DNA of 64,000 nucleotides from Lunularia cruciata. Its lineage: Eukaryota; Streptophyta; Marchantiopsida; Lunulariales; Lunulariaceae. Made by a program: the position numbers and the translations under genes. Under the pieces are notes generated by a model. The model made no database searches, had not been told where the DNA came from, and saw nothing but the letters and a program-made list of their open reading frames with translations. The DNA lies in contig OX419761.1 in NCBI GenBank assembly GCA_948567375.1, positions 9,834,243-9,898,242 of the forward strand, read 5' to 3'. Positions 46,506-57,482 of the stretch are shown here, in pieces (positions within the stretch are counted from its first letter, which is position 1; every line of letters starts with the position of its first letter).

Positions 46506-49130
46506 AGTAACAACTACACCCCCAATGTAAACATATATCATGTAGTATTCTTTCTACCATCCAAATCTCTTCCCAAATATACAGCAGTGAAGCCTTCTAA
46601 GATAACATCTGTCCACTTAAAACCCAGCGCCCTATCCAAAGTGTCTCTCAAGTAATGCAAAAGCCACTTTACTGCTTCCCAATGCTCTCTTTATGGATTT
46701 GATATGAATTTGCTTACAACTCCCACAACATGTCTGGACTAGTGCATGTATGGCCTAGTGCCTACCACCACATACATCAGTTACCAATTATTGATGCATA
46801 AGGTACTCTTCTCATGTATTTTTTGTCTTCATCTGTCTTTGTTGATTGGTCCTTAAAAAGTTTGAAGTGACTTTGCAAGGGAATGGTCTGGATATTAGCA
46901 TTCTGTAGACCAAACTTGACCATCAGCCCTTGAATATACTTCTCTTGAAACAACTTTAAAATACCTATAGATCTGTTTTTGCTAATTCTCATCCCAAGTT
47001 CATGTTCAGGAGGACCCAAATCTTAACAATTGACAATTGACAATTGTCAGAGTGCTTAACATTAGACAATTGACACTTTAACTTGTTGATTTCCTTCATA
47101 TTGGACCCAACAACCAACATATCATCAAAATTAAGTAGAAAAATAAAGTAAGTATCAGCAAATGACTTAATATAGCAACAATGATCCATCTTGCATCCAG
47201 CATAACCTTTATAGCCATAAAGTTATCAAATTTCAAGTACCACTACTTAAGTGTATGTTTCAAACCATAAAGACTCATCTCCAACTTGCAAACCATGTCT
47301 TCTCTATCAGTAGCCTAAATCCCTCTAGTTATTCCATATAGATGTTCTTCTCAAGGTCTCCATGTAGAAATGTTGTTTCTACAACTAGCTACTCTAGATG
47401 CAAATTATCTATAGCCAGAAGAACTAGAACCAATTTGATAGTAGTCATCTTAACTACAAGAGAGAAAATCTCATCATATCATAGGTTTTTAGTCTACTAA
47501 AAACCTTTTGCTACTAGTCTTGCCTTGTAATCCTTGCTTCCATCATGTCTTTCTTTCCTTTGGGTAACTTATTCAATGACCACGTCTCATTCTTTTCCAA
47601 GGATAATATCTTTTCCTTCATTCCAAACTCCCACTCCATTGAGCAATCCATTTTCATTGCCTTTCAGTAGCACTCTAGTTCACCATTTTCTGTTAGAAGC
47701 AAATAATACATGGATGAATAATATCTCTCCACTAGTCTTTTCACTCTAGTAGATCTCCTCAAATCAGTTTTATGCATGACTATATATGCCACAATATCTT
47801 TGTTTTTTATGAACTCTTCTTTCTTGCAAAATCAATCTTTGAAATAGTTTTCAACGTTGCTTCTTCTCATTGTTTTATTTGTTTTATTGTAAGCTTAGAC
47901 TCTATTGCAAGCTTGTCTTTATACGTGGCACTCTCATGAAAATGACATCTCTACTCTTGAGTACCTTTCTATTGTCTTCATCCCAAAAATGACAACACAC
48001 ATTATCATGTCCATAGCCAATGAAGAAACACTTGTTTAACTAGAATCAAGCTTGTACCTATCACTATCTTTAATCCTTACATATGAAACACAACCAAAAT
48101 TCTCAAGTATGAAAGATTCACCTCCTTTCTTGACCATTCCTTCTTAGGAATCTTGAACCCCAATGGAATTGAGGATCCTCAATGTATGAGATATGCTATT
48201 GTGCTAATTGTATCTACCTAGAATGTCTTTGGCAACCTTACACGTAATCTTATACTTCTAGCCCTCTTGTTAAGAGTTATGTTCAAGCACTGAGCTACAC
48301 CATCTTGTTGTGGTGTTTCATGAATAGTTTTTATCATTCTAATCCCATTCTTTCTACAATAATCTTTGAACTCATAGCTACTGTACTGTCCACTATTATC
48401 ATATTTCAAGCATTTGGTTTTAAGACCAGTCTAGTTTTCAACCTCAGATTTCTACCTCTTGAAAGTACTAAACACATCTGATTTATTTTCAGAAAAAAAA
48501 ACCCATACCTTCTTGTTGGCATCATCTATGAAGGTGATATAATAGCAAGATCTTCCAAGTGACTCAATTGATGTAGTAGTGCCATACACATTTGTATGTA
48601 CTAACTCCAACCTTTGGAGCACTGGTAGCCATTGTGAAGGTGACCCTCTTTTGTTTCCCCAACATACATGGTTCACAAATGCCAAGTTGAATTTTCTTCA
48701 AATCTGGAATCTTGCCATTGGCAACTAATTGCTTCATACCCTTCTCACTCATGTGCCCAAGCCTTTGGTGCCATAGGATAAAAGGACTAACCCCTTCATC
48801 AATTATCATTATATAATATGATTTATTTGTAACATATAGGGTACCAACCTTTTAACCCTAGAGACCTTCCACTATCCATTTTCAAAACATGTTTAATATC
48901 CATCCAAACTCCAGCCCTAGCCACACCTGCCAGCAAGACCCCATCCCCAACCACACCTACCATTTTATAGAGTCATAATTAGAAAACCGATCTGACTCCA
49001 TACTCAACACCCAAGTCCTCCATCTTGGCTTAAGCAAGGTAAAGAAGAAACCAGAAATAGAGTTATACAACATTGTCTCAATTTTAACCAACAAGTTGGT
49101 GGCATGTTAAACAAATGATAACTTGTTGGT
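46506..49130 (-). pseudogene. Ty1/Copia pol remnant: integrase and RT (minus)
   Basis: Minus-strand integrase begins with the pre-integrase block LWHQRLGHMSEKGMKQLVAN and CEPCMLGKQKRVTF (about 48780-48640). It continues with ELVHTNVYG and YYITFIDDANKKVWVFF (about 48615-48500) and YDNSGQYSSYEFKDYCRKNG (about 48405-48345). RT is recognisable as HCCYIKSFADTYFIFLL with FDDMLVVGSN (about 47180-47100), where YVDD is expected. LGMRISKNRSIGILKLFQEK is near 47000 and MRRVPYASIIGN at about 46810-46777. It resembles the Tork-like Copia lineage. RNase H and both LTRs are not visible. Many stops are present. Confidence 0.78.
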
Positions 49131-50429
49131 ATGTTAAGTCAATGAGAATAAATTATCTATCAGATTGTCTAAATTATTTTTCAAATGTATGAGTATTTTT
49201 TTTTGGAATATTTTCAAGTCCATGAAATGCTATGGTGCCTCATCTTTTCATGAAATAAAATTTTTTGCTTTCATTTTACCTTGTTTCCTTAAAAATGATG
49301 ATGATTTGGAAACTTTCCAAGGTTGGAAGATTGTTTTACATTGTATACATTTGGCATAGAAGGAAACTGCAAAATGTAGAAGAAAGATAAAGAAGGGAGA
49401 GTGTAGAAGGAATAAGCTCAAAGGGATTGGACATGAAGGAAGGTTTGTGCTAAAGGACTTCAGCCTGGAAGACCTTTTGGCCAAACCAACCTTTGGCCTA
49501 AGTACCCATGATTGGCATGGGAAACCTTTGGCCTAGGAGTCAATCAATTTTAAATAGAATTCTGATGGTTTGGATGTACCACCACTAGACAAAGAACCAT
49601 AATTAATAGCCATTTGGTTGTATTGAGGCACTCACAGGTGTGGGTCACAACTGCTCACCCAAGGCACACCCACCAAAATCTAGTAACAACCAAACTAAAC
49701 CTTAAACCTAGGACTTGTTTAGTCAATTTTTTCTTTTTCATAATTAGCAAGTGCAAGGCTTAGACACGCATGAATTTCCATATCTTTGGCAAGGAAAGCT
49801 TGAGAGATTGAGTGAGCAGATGTTTGGATAGTTGTAGGTTCTATATATTAGATTTTCCCTCACTTTTGTATTAGACAGAAATGTGCACCTTAGTGAACAA
49901 ATTTAAGCAGCCTATGTGATGTACATCAAATATAAGCTAGTTGTTATAGAATTCACCAACACAGGGAGGTTTGTCATTGTGGACAAAGCCAACAACACCT
50001 TGGGCTTTGAGGACCTTTTTTGCCAAAGAACAAGGAAGAAGGGTAACTCAAGGCCAAAGAAGTACTCCATCTTGAAAGGTATAAGTGAAGGATGAGGTTA
50101 AAGATATATCCAAGGCTAAAGATACAATAAACAAAGAAGTAGAACACCCAAAGGCCAAAGAACCAGCACTTGTCATCAAAAAACAAGTCTAGATAAAGAA
50201 AGGATAGCAAGCCTTTGAGATGACAATGCCTCAAGGAGGAACATGCACCAAGTAGATAGTAGGTGCAACAATTGGAAAGGGTACTTATTTCCAAATTGGT
50301 TATCCATATAGTGGGATCAACATTAGGGATGATGGAGCAACTTCTCCCTTTCTATCAAGAGCTTCATTGAGATATAAACAACTACACAATGCTCATAAAT
50401 ATGCTCCATGTAATTGCTAAAGAGGTTCA
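49131..50429. other. Unassigned; decayed, no recognisable gene
   Basis: AT-rich sequence with short internal echoes (CTTTGGCCTA near 49485 and 49535). A lysine-rich broken plus frame around 49960-50230 includes KANNTLGFEDLF. It may be a fragment of a retroelement, but I see no RT, integrase, LTR ends or RNA gene. No PBS precedes the family A LTR end at 50430. Confidence 0.4.
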
Positions 50430-53118
50430 TGTGACAACCTAGCAAGTATCACTTTTGCGGTAATCACCAAGTAACATTTTTTCCCCACAGAGATATGATT
50501 CAAAAATGGTCAAATACAAAGTAAAATGTCTTAAACAATTCTTCTTGGCATTTTCTTTAGTCTCTTAGGTGGAAACCACACCTAGAAGAGAGTAAAAAGT
50601 ACTGAATCATAGTCTCATCACAAAACATGTCACCCATAATCACAATTCATCCATCCCTTTCCAATTCAACTTCCATTGTGATGATTCAATTTTCTCAAAG
50701 AAAGTTACTTCACTATGAAACAACTTCACCTTGGAATTGCATTCCACCTCTCCATTGAAGGCACAACTTCCTCAATCAAAATTTTTTTATGTCAATCCAG
50801 TGTTGCACTCACAATTGCATAATATTACCAACACTACAATTCCTCATAGATTTGTCAAGGCATTGCTTTGATTGCTATTCACTAAAGATCAAACATAGAA
50901 TAAAATCAGCATTGTGAAATCCAACATCCAACAAGATCATTGACTTGCACTTTGAATTTCTCCAAACACTCACAAATACACACACATGACTGATACTTGA
51001 AATTAAATTGAATCAACGAGCATAGGGTTACAACACTTTGCTTTACTCAACTTCAAAATTACAATATTGAAGTTGAACACACTATGAATGCTTCCTTTAA
51101 ATAGGCATAGCACTTGATAGTTACTTAATAACATACTGTTCTATAACAACTTTACCAACCTGTAGATCTAAAATGACAAACCACCTCTTCATATTTGCCT
51201 CTTCAAATCTCAAAACTGTTACTACTCCAATCTGATGTCTACCTCAACTTTTGCTTCCAATCCCAAGGTTCTTACAAGCACTTCTCCATCTTTGGCTCTA
51301 TCTACTTCTACTAATTCCTCTTCAACTTCTATCATTTCTTTAGTTTGAACTGAAATTGAACACATGGCTACTCTATTTACAATCTCATTCTCTAACCCAA
51401 TTTCTTCTAATGTCTTTAGCAACTCACCTGAAGATACCTACACTCCTACTTCTATGAATTCTACTTCCTACCCCTAATTCTACTTAGCATTTACTTTCAT
51501 CTCACTATGAATTTTATCCAAGTCTGATTTGACTAAATCTAGTCTTAGACTCACATTGTCTCCTATCTCCAACATTTTCCTATCCATACAATCTCTAAAG
51601 CAAATCAAAAAAATTTCAAGTCAACATCATTTGCCTTCCTCTTCCTTGTCTCCTACACCAACAACTTCAATCTGTGCAATCTTGCCTCCTCCAACTTAAC
51701 TTTGGAATCAATACTCAACATCACCTTCAACTCCACAACAACTACTCCTACTAAATCCAATCAACTCAATCGTTAGAACCATCTTCTCCTTACTTCTCTT
51801 TGCTTCTGACTTGTTCTAATACTTTGTCAACTCATCCTTAAATTTTGCCTTCAACACTCCTCTCTCTTCTACATACTGGACTAGCTGAGCTTCTATGCTT
51901 CTGATCAAACCCCGCAATCTTTCTTCCTCTTGATGTCTAACAGTCAACTCCCATTGCCAAGCCTAATCCTTCTTTGTTGCACTCTTCTTTAGACTCTCCA
52001 GCTCTTGCTCCATCACCAAAGTGATTTTCTGAGTGTATGATTTCTAACTTTGTATCAACAAATTCACCCTTCATCTTCTCAAATGACGCCTTTTGCTCCT
52101 TCAACTCTTTGTTGTGCTTCAAGAAATTCTCCTACAAGGTATCAAAACTCTTCTTCCAAAGAAATGCCTCATCCCAAAGTTCTTTGGCTTCCTTCTCTGC
52201 TTTGCTTAACTTACTCAAGTACCTCACTAGTTGCAGCTCATCCCTCACTTCAAGATGATCTTTCTTCAACTCCACTTTCTTTCTCTATAGCTGCACCAAC
52301 AAAGGACAAATGATCTTTGATAGATATTCAACTCCAGCATATCTTCCTTCATCATTTTCCCTATCTTTGTCTTTGGTCAGCACTTCTTTGGCTGGTGCTT
52401 TACTCCAAAGATGCAATCTTTATACTTTCAAAGTTACTCTGTTCAAGCTTTCTCTCTCCTCTTCAACCTTTCTCGGCCCAATAGTTATGACTTGCACTTC
52501 TCTTCAATCTTGCTACCCTTGGGAATGCCAAAGTAGTCTCTCTTGCTTGTTCATCTTCTAACTCTATTGCAGGTAACTCCAGACAAGGCTCATCTCTTCC
52601 TTCCATGCAATAGATTGCCTCATGGAACTCCCATTCTTCCTCTCTAATTGCTTCATCCATTGATTGCTGAATTTTGGGTTCTCCTTCACTCTTGTTGTTG
52701 GACTCTCCACTCTATAGAGTGAAACCTTCTTCTTCTCCCAATTCCTCATACTTTGACTTGGCTTCTTCTTCAAATTCTTCCTCCAAAGACTGTTCCTTCA
52801 CTACCAACATCTCTAGCTTTGGATTCAACCTTCTTGTCTTCTGTGGCTGTAGTAGCAATATTCTTCCTTTGGGTCTACTTCTCTTTTGTGGCCTTGGGAT
52901 GTCCTTTGACATTATCTTCTCCTTCTTGCTCTTGATGTAGTGGTTATCATCCTTATAGACTTGCTTGATGTAGTATTGCTCATCTCCATCCATGTCTCTT
53001 TGTAAATCAAGGTGAAAGTGGGACACCATCCTTCCTCTCTACTCCAAGCTAAGTAGGTTTAATCTGAAGTAGAAATGGGCTGCAAAGGGTACAAATTAAT
53101 GAGGCGACATATCCATTT
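50430..53118 (-). repeat. Family A long LTR (minus), 3' portion
   Basis: On the minus strand this continues from 56746-57030 after a nested LTR. It carries the rest of the conserved U3-ORF domain (FVPFAAHFYFRLNLLSLE near 53085, MVSHFHLDL near 53025), the acidic linker (KSKYEELGEEEGFTL near 52720), the coiled coil (about 52500-51230), and a decayed promoter block near 51100. It ends GGTTGTCACA at 50430. No PBS follows, so it is a 3' or solo LTR. The total without the insertion is about 2.97 kb, and the LTR start is cut off at 57030 by a family B element. Confidence 0.86.
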
Positions 53119-53119
53119 T

Positions 53120-55947
53120 GTGGTGCCCACATTTTTTGTTTTTCTCTGTTTATTAGTGTTTAAGGGAAGAAGAAAGCATTGGAAGCCAAATTGCAAAAGA
53201 AGAATGGACAAAAGTGACTTTGGAGGACATCCAAAGAAGGTGATATTGGATCCAATGATGGAGGTACTCAAAACAAAAGTACGACCAAAAAAAGTCCAAA
53301 GAGCACCGTCTTTGGGTCAGAAGGCATAGGTGATACGAAGACCGTCTAACAACCTTGGTACGTGGCAAGAAATTACACTTCAAGAAATAGTGGAGGCAAA
53401 AGAAGCATGTCTTGATAGTGACCGGACATCAACACGTAGAAGAGGAGTAGTCAAATTTGAAATCAACTGAAGAATAATTGCAATTCGGGGTAATATAAGA
53501 TTGCAATTGTGCAGGGACAAGTTGAATATGCCAAGTAAATTTCCAATTCCTTTGAGTAGTTGTCCTGCAGTAATGCATGTCCGGAAGCCAATTGAGAGTG
53601 AAATTATCCAAAATCCAGAAGGGGTTAGAGTGTCTCGTCCAAGAGAGGGCATTGTCTTTCAGTGTCGTAGAACGTGAGAGCAGATTATGGCAAAGAAGGT
53701 CACAAATGCACTGGCGGTGTGGAGTTTTGCAATTTGTAGGTTAGATGTAGTAGCCAAAATTGAAGTCTTGAATAGACTTTGTATTACGTTTTTTGCATGG
53801 AACTGGAATTTCAATTTCCCAAGAGTGATGGCAAAGATAGCTGCTAGTAATTGTGAGGAGGGTCCTGAAGTTGAAGGGAAGAAAGGAAATCCGGCTCGAT
53901 GGACTGAGTCAGATTGGAGGTTAGTATTGGGGAAGGAAGCAAGAGAGCCGACGGGGATCACCTTCTATCAGAAGTGTGATGTTGCAAAAGAGACGGCAGA
54001 AATTTAAAACTTGTTCTTTGCTCCAAGAACCACAAATGGCTACAAGGTGAAGTCCTATCAGGATCCGATTAGGAGAAGTATCATGGGGGCAATGATGGCC
54101 ATGTTCAAGCCAGAACAAACAATGTATGTGAATATGCAGCAAGCGGTCTTCTTCCACCAAATTTTTGCAGGAGTCAAGGTGAAATGGGCGAAGTGTTTTC
54201 ACCACCCAATAAGGCAGATGGTGATCAATTGGCAAACATGTTCTCCTCCTCATTATTTCGCACCATTTGCAGTGCATTTCTACTTTGGGTTGAACTTGCT
54301 GACAGTAGAGGAGAGGCATCACATGGTGTCCCATTTCCATCCTGACTTAAGACGGGAAGCGGATGAAGAAGAGCAATAGTATATGATACACTTGCAAGCC
54401 AACGACGATCATTTCTTGAAGACCAGACAGTGGAAAATAGAAGAAGTCACAAGTCCAAAGATGAAGAAGCGCAGTAAACCCAAAGAAGCAAAGTCACCTC
54501 CCGCTCAAAGGAAGACTCAAAGGCTGGTTGTGCAGAATAAGAAGATGGTGAGAGAAGCATCATTGGAATCAGAGTCTGAAGAAGAAACCGAGTTGCAAGA
54601 GGAGGAATCCAAAGAAGAGGAACTCACCTTAAAAAGTGAAGACTCTGGAAGTGATAGTGAGTGGGAACCTGAGGTTCAGCAATCAGTGGCGGTTAGTGAA
54701 GCTTGTCATACGATGATTGACAAAGTACCCGAAACAACGAGTCATTGCATAGCCATAGTGGGGAATAAGCAGAGACAAGAGGAAAAGGATGAGTATCCTA
54801 CGGGGCCGAGTTCAATCGGTAAAGAAGAAGAAATTTCAAATGCGGTGTCTTTGAAGATATAAAGATTGCAACTTTGGATGAAGGAGCCTATGAAGGAGGT
54901 GAAGACTAAAGACAAAGACGGTGACAAAGATAAAGAAAGCTTTGGTGGGATATCATATCTTACAAAAGTGGTCACCCCGTTGCTGGAGCTATTAAAGGAG
55001 CATCAGAATGTAATTCCCCAAGATTGTAGGAAGGGGATGAATGAGTTGCAGGTGGTGAAGCATCTATTGAGTGAAGTGAAGAGGTTGCAGGAGCAACAGG
55101 TCCAAAGAAATGAAGAAATTGAAGAACTTCGGAGGGATGAAGTCTTGAAGAAGAAGACTTTCAAGATGTTACAAGAGAGCTGCGAGGCAAAAGAGAAAGA
55201 ATTGTAGAGGCAAGCCGAAGAATTGAAGGAGCACGAGATGTGGCTGAGCAAAATGAAGGAGGAAGTGAGTGATGTGCGCATCAAGAATATTCATTTGAAG
55301 GCGACGACATCAATAATGGAGCAAGAGTTGGACAACTTTAGAAGAAGATGCTTGTTGTGGAGTACAAAGACGAGCTGAAGATGTAGCGTGAAGAATTGAA
55401 GGTAGAGCGCTCTCAAGGATATGAGTCGGAATCAGTAGGAGAAGTTGCAGGGAATTTGAGAGCAATCTTAAGCACGGAGGCTGAAGGGAGATTGGAAGAA
55501 GCCCGTCTACATGAGTTGAAGTTGCTTGTGCAAGAAACTTGGAAGAGAAAAGCCAAAGATGTGGACATGAACACGTTGCTAATTTGATTGAGGGAGCGTG
55601 TAGACCGGAAGATGTTAGAAGTAGAAGACAATGTTAGTCTCAGATTAGATTTAGTCAAATTGGAGTTAGAGAAAATTAAGAATAGTGTGACAGCGGAGAG
55701 GAAGTCCGATGTTGTAGAAGTAGGAATTCAGGTGTCATCGGACTTGTTATTTGACACATTAGAGAAGAGTGGGTTAGGAGATAAAGAGTTAGATAAGTCA
55801 CTCCTTAGTGCAATTGTAGTTCCTAGTGTACAAGTAGTAGAATTAGTGAAGGAATTGGTAGAATTAGCTATACCCAAAGAAGGAGAAGTACTAAGAAGAT
55901 CATCGGGTTTGGAAGCCAATGATGAGGTAGACATCGGATCGGGATAA
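53120..55947 (+). pseudogene. U3-encoded ORF of family A, best copy (about 940 codons)
   Basis: The frame is open from the second base of the LTR, with only a few stops, each explicable by a transition. (1) Basic N-terminal part, VVPTFF then KRRMDKSDFGGHPKKV (53120-53520). (2) Conserved domain, MAKKVTNALAVWSFAICRLD at 53687, then NWNFNFPRVMAKIAA, WTESDWRLVLGKEARE, YVNMQQAVFFHQIFA, HYFAPFAVHFYFGLNLL and MVSHFHPDL to about 54354. (3) Acidic Ser/Glu linker (about 54540-54850). (4) Long coiled coil (about 54890-55690). (5) C-terminal tail ending SSGLEANDEVDIGSG. A roughly 35-codon deletion with frame change lies near 55325-55345 compared with the other solo LTR. No protease, nuclease, signal peptide or membrane segment is seen. 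The protein is of unknown function; the coiled coil suggests it multimerises. Confidence 0.8.
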
Positions 55948-56065
55948 GTATCAATTTTGAGATAGAAAGAGGCTGATATGAAGATATGGATTGTCAGTCT
56001 GGATCTGCAGGTAGGAAGAGATGTTAGGAAGCGGTGCATTAGTAAGGAATTGCCATTTGCTTCAA

Positions 56066-56072
56066 TATTTAA
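56066..56072 (+). promoter_or_regulatory. TATA-like box in family A solo LTR
   Basis: TATTTAA inside CAATATTTAAGGGGAGCATTT, the equivalent of CTATTTAAAGGAGGCATTT in other copies. It is 119 bp after the stop of the U3 frame and about 670 bp before the LTR end. Conservation of the block among copies otherwise diverged supports a core promoter. Confidence 0.5.
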
Positions 56073-56745
56073 GGGGAGCATTTGCAATATTATGTTGTTC
56101 AGTATTCATATTTTTGAAGATAGATAAAGCAAAGTGTTGTTTTCAATGCTCGTCGCTTGAGCTTAATTCCAATTGTCAATTTTGTGTGTGTGTTTGTGAG
56201 TGTGTGGAGAGTTCCAAAGTGCAAGTCAGTGTGTCTATGGATGTTGGATTTTGCAGCCTTGATCTTCATTCTATGTGTTTGATCCTGAGTGAAGTGCATT
56301 GGAGCAATGCCTTGATAGATTTGAGAGGAATTGTAGTGTCGGTCGTATTCTGCATTTGTGAGTGCAGCACAAAGTTGATGTGAAGCAATTTTGATTGAGG
56401 AAGTTGTGCCTCCAATGGAGGGGTGGAACACAATTCTGAGGCAAAATTGTTCTTTGCGGTGAAGTGCCGTCTTTGTGAGAATCTGAATCATCATAATCAA
56501 GAGTTGTTTGGACAGAATTTGCTATGTTGTGATTATGTGTGTGTGTATTCATGACAAGTTGTCAAGATTGTGAGCTTGTTACTCTCTTCTAGGTGTAGTT
56601 TCTACCTGAGAGATTAAAGAAGCAATCAAGAAGAACTACAAGTTACTGTTTGACTTTGTATTTGAACAATTCTGAATCATATCTTTGCTGGAACAAACTT
56701 TACTTACCCGATTACGGCAAAAGTGATATTTGCCGGGTTGTCACA

Positions 56746-57030
56746 CATTCTACAACAAGTAATCATGTAACCTACTCGTTGGTGTAAACACTTTGCCCAA
56801 TTTACCACCTCTCTTGCAAAAATTTGGTGAAAGAACACGGCTTGTTGCATCGTTACATTGGTGGTTTGCTCTAGATAAAACATGGCCATCATCATGCTGA
56901 CTATCTCCCTTTGTATTGGGTCTCTATAGTTATCCACCTTGTACCTGTTCTTGGCATGAGCTCTATTGAAAGAATTCTTCACCTCGGTAGTTTCTTCTAA
57001 AGATTCACACTTCCAATAGAATGTCACACT
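56746..57030 (-). repeat. Family A long LTR (minus), 5' portion, truncated by family B
   Basis: This is the U3 frame of the same LTR as 50430-53118: VTFYWKCESLEETTEVKNSF, KNRYKVDNYRDPI, TMQQAVFFHQIFAREVVNWA. It is clearly a diverged version of the conserved domain. At 57031 a plus-strand family B LTR begins, so the first roughly 0.86 kb of this LTR should lie on the far side of that family B element, beyond the window. Confidence 0.85.
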
Positions 57031-57482
57031 TATCATGCCATTTGTAGTGTCACATCTAGATTGCTTGGCCACTGGAGTTGCAATGATAGTATTCAAAGGT
57101 ATTTTAGTAGTTTCCCATAGACTACTTTTAGATGGTCAGATTCTGTGTTCAGGGTACTGACTTCACAATGGGGTCCACCATCACTTTGCACCCTTTGCAC
57201 CATCAACTGTGCCATTAGCGGGACTCTTAGGATTTTAGACCTAGCTTGAGTCCATGGGTATATTCTCAAAGTGTACCTCTAGGGAGCTCACTTCTCTAAT
57301 GTTGAGCCTTTGAGGTCCTGGCTATGGTGGATAGAGGCTGGCGAGCATCACTTGGATTCTCTTAGCTAGAGTGGGTGTGGCTTGTTTGTGATCATTGCAC
57401 AATTTTTTGCAGTTTATAGAATGATAGATCAAATACTAAACTCAATTGAGTTGATTTGAGAGTTGTAAACAATCTGATTACA
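57031..57482 (+). repeat. Family B 5' LTR (plus)
   Basis: 452 bp starting TATCATGCCATTTGTAG (TG changed to TA) and ending CTGATTACA. It aligns with 13194-13645 and 39262-39676. It is followed by a long leader and gag, so it is the 5' LTR of the plus-strand element. The 5 bp before it are ACACT; the partner would be beyond 64000. Confidence 0.82.

Larger units (their letters stand above)
53119..56745 (+). repeat. Best-preserved solo long LTR of family A, TSD CATTT/CATTC
   Basis: 3627 bp from TGTGGTGCCC to GGTTGTCACA. Flanking CATTT (53114-53118) and CATTC (56746-56750) are a duplication with one transition. The minus-strand LTR frame on both sides joins across it, for example from VGYMITCC into the block FVPFAAHFYF. 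The U3 frame occupies most of the LTR and has fewer stops than any other copy, so this is probably the youngest insertion. The promoter-like block is at 56066-56072. Confidence 0.93.

Noticed and set aside
56022-56745. A roughly 0.72-kb LTR starting TGTTAGG after a purine run (GTAGGAAGAG) and ending TTGTCACA; the same apparent start recurs at about 2859, 5193, 8267 and 29205.
   Set aside because: No target-site duplication fits that start. The duplications at five insertions, the polypurine tract after integrase and the PBS all place the LTR start at TGTGGTACCC, 1-3 kb further upstream. The purine run is an internal U3 feature.
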